DNA of 64,000 bases from Streptomyces lucensis JCM 4490. GTDB taxonomy: Bacteria; Actinomycetota; Actinomycetes; Streptomycetales; Streptomycetaceae. The position numbers and the translations under genes are program-made. The notes under the pieces are model-generated. The model was not told the DNA's origin, searched no databases, and worked only from the letters and a program-made list of their open reading frames with translations. Location: contig NZ_BMUE01000012.1 of NCBI RefSeq assembly GCF_014650035.1, positions 186,001 to 250,000 on the forward strand, given 5' to 3'. This document shows, piece by piece, positions 62,328 through 64,000 of the stretch. The first letter of the stretch is position 1, and the number at the start of each line of letters is the position of its first letter.

Positions 62328-64000
62328 ATGAGACACAGAGCGAGATCGATCCTCGCCGTCGGCGCGCTCCTCGTCGGAGGAGCGAGCCTCGCGCCCGTCG
62401 CCCAGGCGCGAAGCGGAGCACCGGCCGGGTCCGACCCGGACCAGGTCAAGGTCTACCACGCGGAGGTCACCCCGAAGCAGGTTCCGCTGCTCCTCCAGGC
62501 CGGACAGGACGGCCACGAACTCGCCGAGCGGGTGACCGGGACCAGGAAGACCACCGTCGAGGTCTACCTCACCGACGAGCAGGCCGGAAAGCTCGAGAAG
62601 AAGGGCGTCCGCCTCACCGAGCACACCGTGCCGGCGAAGGCCGAGGCCCGTCTGCGCGCCGCCTCCCAGGGCGTGTTCCGGCCCTACAGCGGCAGCGGCG
62701 GCCTGAAGGAGGAGATCCTCCGCACCGCGCGGGCCCACCCCGGTCTCACCAAGGTCGAGTCCATCGGCCGCACCGTCGGCGGCCAGGACATCCTCGCGCT
62801 CAGACTGACCAGGAACGCGAAGAAGTCGGCGGACGGCGCCAAGCCGTCCGTGCTGTACATGTCCAACCAGCACGCGCGCGAGTGGATCACGCCGGAGATG
62901 ACCCGGCGGCTGATGCACTACTACCTGGACCACTACGGGACCGACAAGCGCGTCAGGAAGATCGTCGACTCCACGGAACTGTGGTTCGTGCTCTCGGCCA
63001 ACCCCGACGGCTACGACTACACCTTCCGTGACTCCGGCACCCGCCTCTGGCGCAAGAACCTGCGCGACGTCAACGGCGACGGCGTCATCGGCACGGGTGA
63101 CGGCGTCGACCTCAACCGCAACTTCGCCTACAAGTGGGGCTACGACGACGAGGGTTCCTCCCCCAGCCCCACCAGCGAGACCTACCGCGGCGCGAGTCCC
63201 GCGTCCGAGCCCGAGACCAGGGCGCTCGACGGTTTCGAGAAGCGCATCGGCTTCCGGTACGCCATCAACTACCACTCCGCCGCCGAACTGCTCCTCTACG
63301 GCGTCGGCTGGCAGGTGGCCACCCCGACCCCGGACGACGTCCTCTACAAGGCGCTCGCGGGCACCCCCGGCAACTCGGCCGTCCCCGGCTACCGTCCGCA
63401 GGTCTCCTCGGAGCTGTACACCACCAACGGCGAGGCGGACGGACATGCGTCGAACGTCAACGGGATGGCCATGTTCACGCCTGAGATGTCGACCTGTCAG
63501 ACCGCGTCGGACGCCGACCCGGACGACGCCTGGAAGGCCGAGAACTGCCGCTCGGTCTTCAACTTCCCCGACGACGAGAAGCTGATCCGGAAGGAGTTCG
63601 CGAAGAACGTCCCCTTCGCGCTCTCCGTCGCCGAGACGGCCGTGCACCCGGACAGGCCCGCCTCCACGGTCGGTCTGAGCGCGGCCGACTTCACCCCGGC
63701 CGCGTTCTCCACGTCGTACTCCCGGGGCGCGTCCCAGGAGGTCTCGGCCGTCGTCCGCAAGGCGGTCCGGGACAAGGAGCTCAAGTACCGGGTCAACGGC
63801 GGCCGTACCCGCGACCAGGCGCTCAGGCGCTGGAAGGGCGGCGAGACCTACGGCGGTGACGACGACCTCCACTTCGACGAGTACCGCGCCGAGGTGCGCG
63901 GCGGCGGACCGGGGGACCGGGTCGAGGTGTGGTTCACCGGGAGGACGAGGAGCGGGAAGAAGGTCTCCAGCAGCCACTTCACCTACACCGTCGCCGAGCG
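62328..64000 (+). CDS. Secreted zinc carboxypeptidase (M14), 3'-truncated
   Basis: 557 codons are visible; the stop lies beyond the window. A signal peptide (RHRARSILAVGALLVGGASLAPVAQA) starts the protein, then a propeptide-like region (to about 120). The peptidase M14 domain follows. H182 and E185 in HAREW and H316 in NYHSA are the zinc ligands, E386 in FTPEM is the catalytic base, and NPDGYDY and DLNRNF bind substrate. A C-terminal beta domain begins near residue 450. It removes C-terminal residues from peptides outside the cell. The ATG has a GGGGGG ribosome binding site 4 bp upstream. Confidence 0.93.
   Translation, partial: MRHRARSILAVGALLVGGASLAPVAQARSGAPAGSDPDQVKVYHAEVTPKQVPLLLQAGQDGHELAERVTGTRKTTVEVYLTDEQAGKLEKKGVRLTEHTVPAKAEARLRAASQGVFRPYSGSGGLKEEILRTARAHPGLTKVESIGRTVGGQDILALRLTRNAKKSADGAKPSVLYMSNQHAREWITPEMTRRLMHYYLDHYGTDKRVRKIVDSTELWFVLSANPDGYDYTFRDSGTRLWRKNLRDVNGDGVIGTGDGVDLNRNFAYKWGYDDEGSSPSPTSETYRGASPASEPETRALDGFEKRIGFRYAINYHSAAELLLYGVGWQVATPTPDDVLYKALAGTPGNSAVPGYRPQVSSELYTTNGEADGHASNVNGMAMFTPEMSTCQTASDADPDDAWKAENCRSVFNFPDDEKLIRKEFAKNVPFALSVAETAVHPDRPASTVGLSAADFTPAAFSTSYSRGASQEVSAVVRKAVRDKELKYRVNGGRTRDQALRRWKGGETYGGDDDLHFDEYRAEVRGGGPGDRVEVWFTGRTRSGKKVSSSHFTYTVAE

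Overview
This is a very GC-rich window with strong third-position G/C bias, GTG starts and GGAGG-type ribosome binding sites. It is core Streptomyces chromosome. The marker genes are rpsA, coaE, uvrB, two TerD-family genes, terC, aroQ, uvrA, uvrC, rapZ, yvcK and whiA. Their order matches, from memory, the S. coelicolor stretch from rpsA (SCO1998) down to whiA (SCO1950). Both ends are cut: the first gene (cell-wall lytic transglycosylase) lacks its 5' end and the last (secreted M14 zinc carboxypeptidase) lacks its 3' end. No tRNA, rRNA or CRISPR array was seen.

Layout. 1-10 kb: lytic transglycosylase, hrpB helicase, a SAM methyltransferase, rpsA with a consensus promoter, a PAC2 protein, coaE, a TPR protein, and a broken methyltransferase gene. 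10-20 kb: S4 RNA-binding protein, family 5 uracil-DNA glycosylase, a GNAT/RidA pair, a FUSC membrane protein, an ABC exporter, and a whiJ/abaA-like regulatory cluster (HATPase, HTH-DUF5753, DUF397). 20-31 kb: MocR regulator divergent from an AhpD-like gene, gltD-like oxidoreductase, DUF2293, a degenerate uridine-kinase-like protein, corA, the psuG-pfkB pseudouridine operon, ogt and a GDPD. 31-41 kb: MHYT protein, uvrB, two TerD-family genes, a manganese-type yybP-ykoY riboswitch in front of terC, a Ca2+/H+ exchanger, an MHS transporter and aroQ.

41.75-48.05 kb is a compact foreign element of about 6.3 kb. A large serine recombinase starts about 20 bp inside its left end. The element sits inside a metallo-beta-lactamase-fold gene and supplies a new 3' end for it; the displaced original 3' end lies on the far left, already frameshifted. 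The cargo is an HTH protein, a small unknown protein, a DUF4935-like PIN-domain protein and a ParB-like protein behind an 18-bp palindrome. No transfer, replication or virion genes were recognised. This is the most novel part of the window.

48-64 kb returns to core genome: a mycothiol-dependent enzyme, uvrA, a LacI-fructokinase operon with an operator-like palindrome, a Tat-dependent Rieske lipoprotein, an HTH protein, then the overlapping operon uvrC-rapZ-yvcK-whiA, and the carboxypeptidase.

Themes. DNA repair is concentrated here (uvrA, uvrB, uvrC, a UDG and ogt), and four of these five genes appear leaderless. Metal and stress functions are grouped (TerD, TerC with riboswitch, CaCA, CorA). 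Sporulation control is represented by whiA, which seems to have its own promoter embedded in yvcK, and by the whiJ-like cluster.
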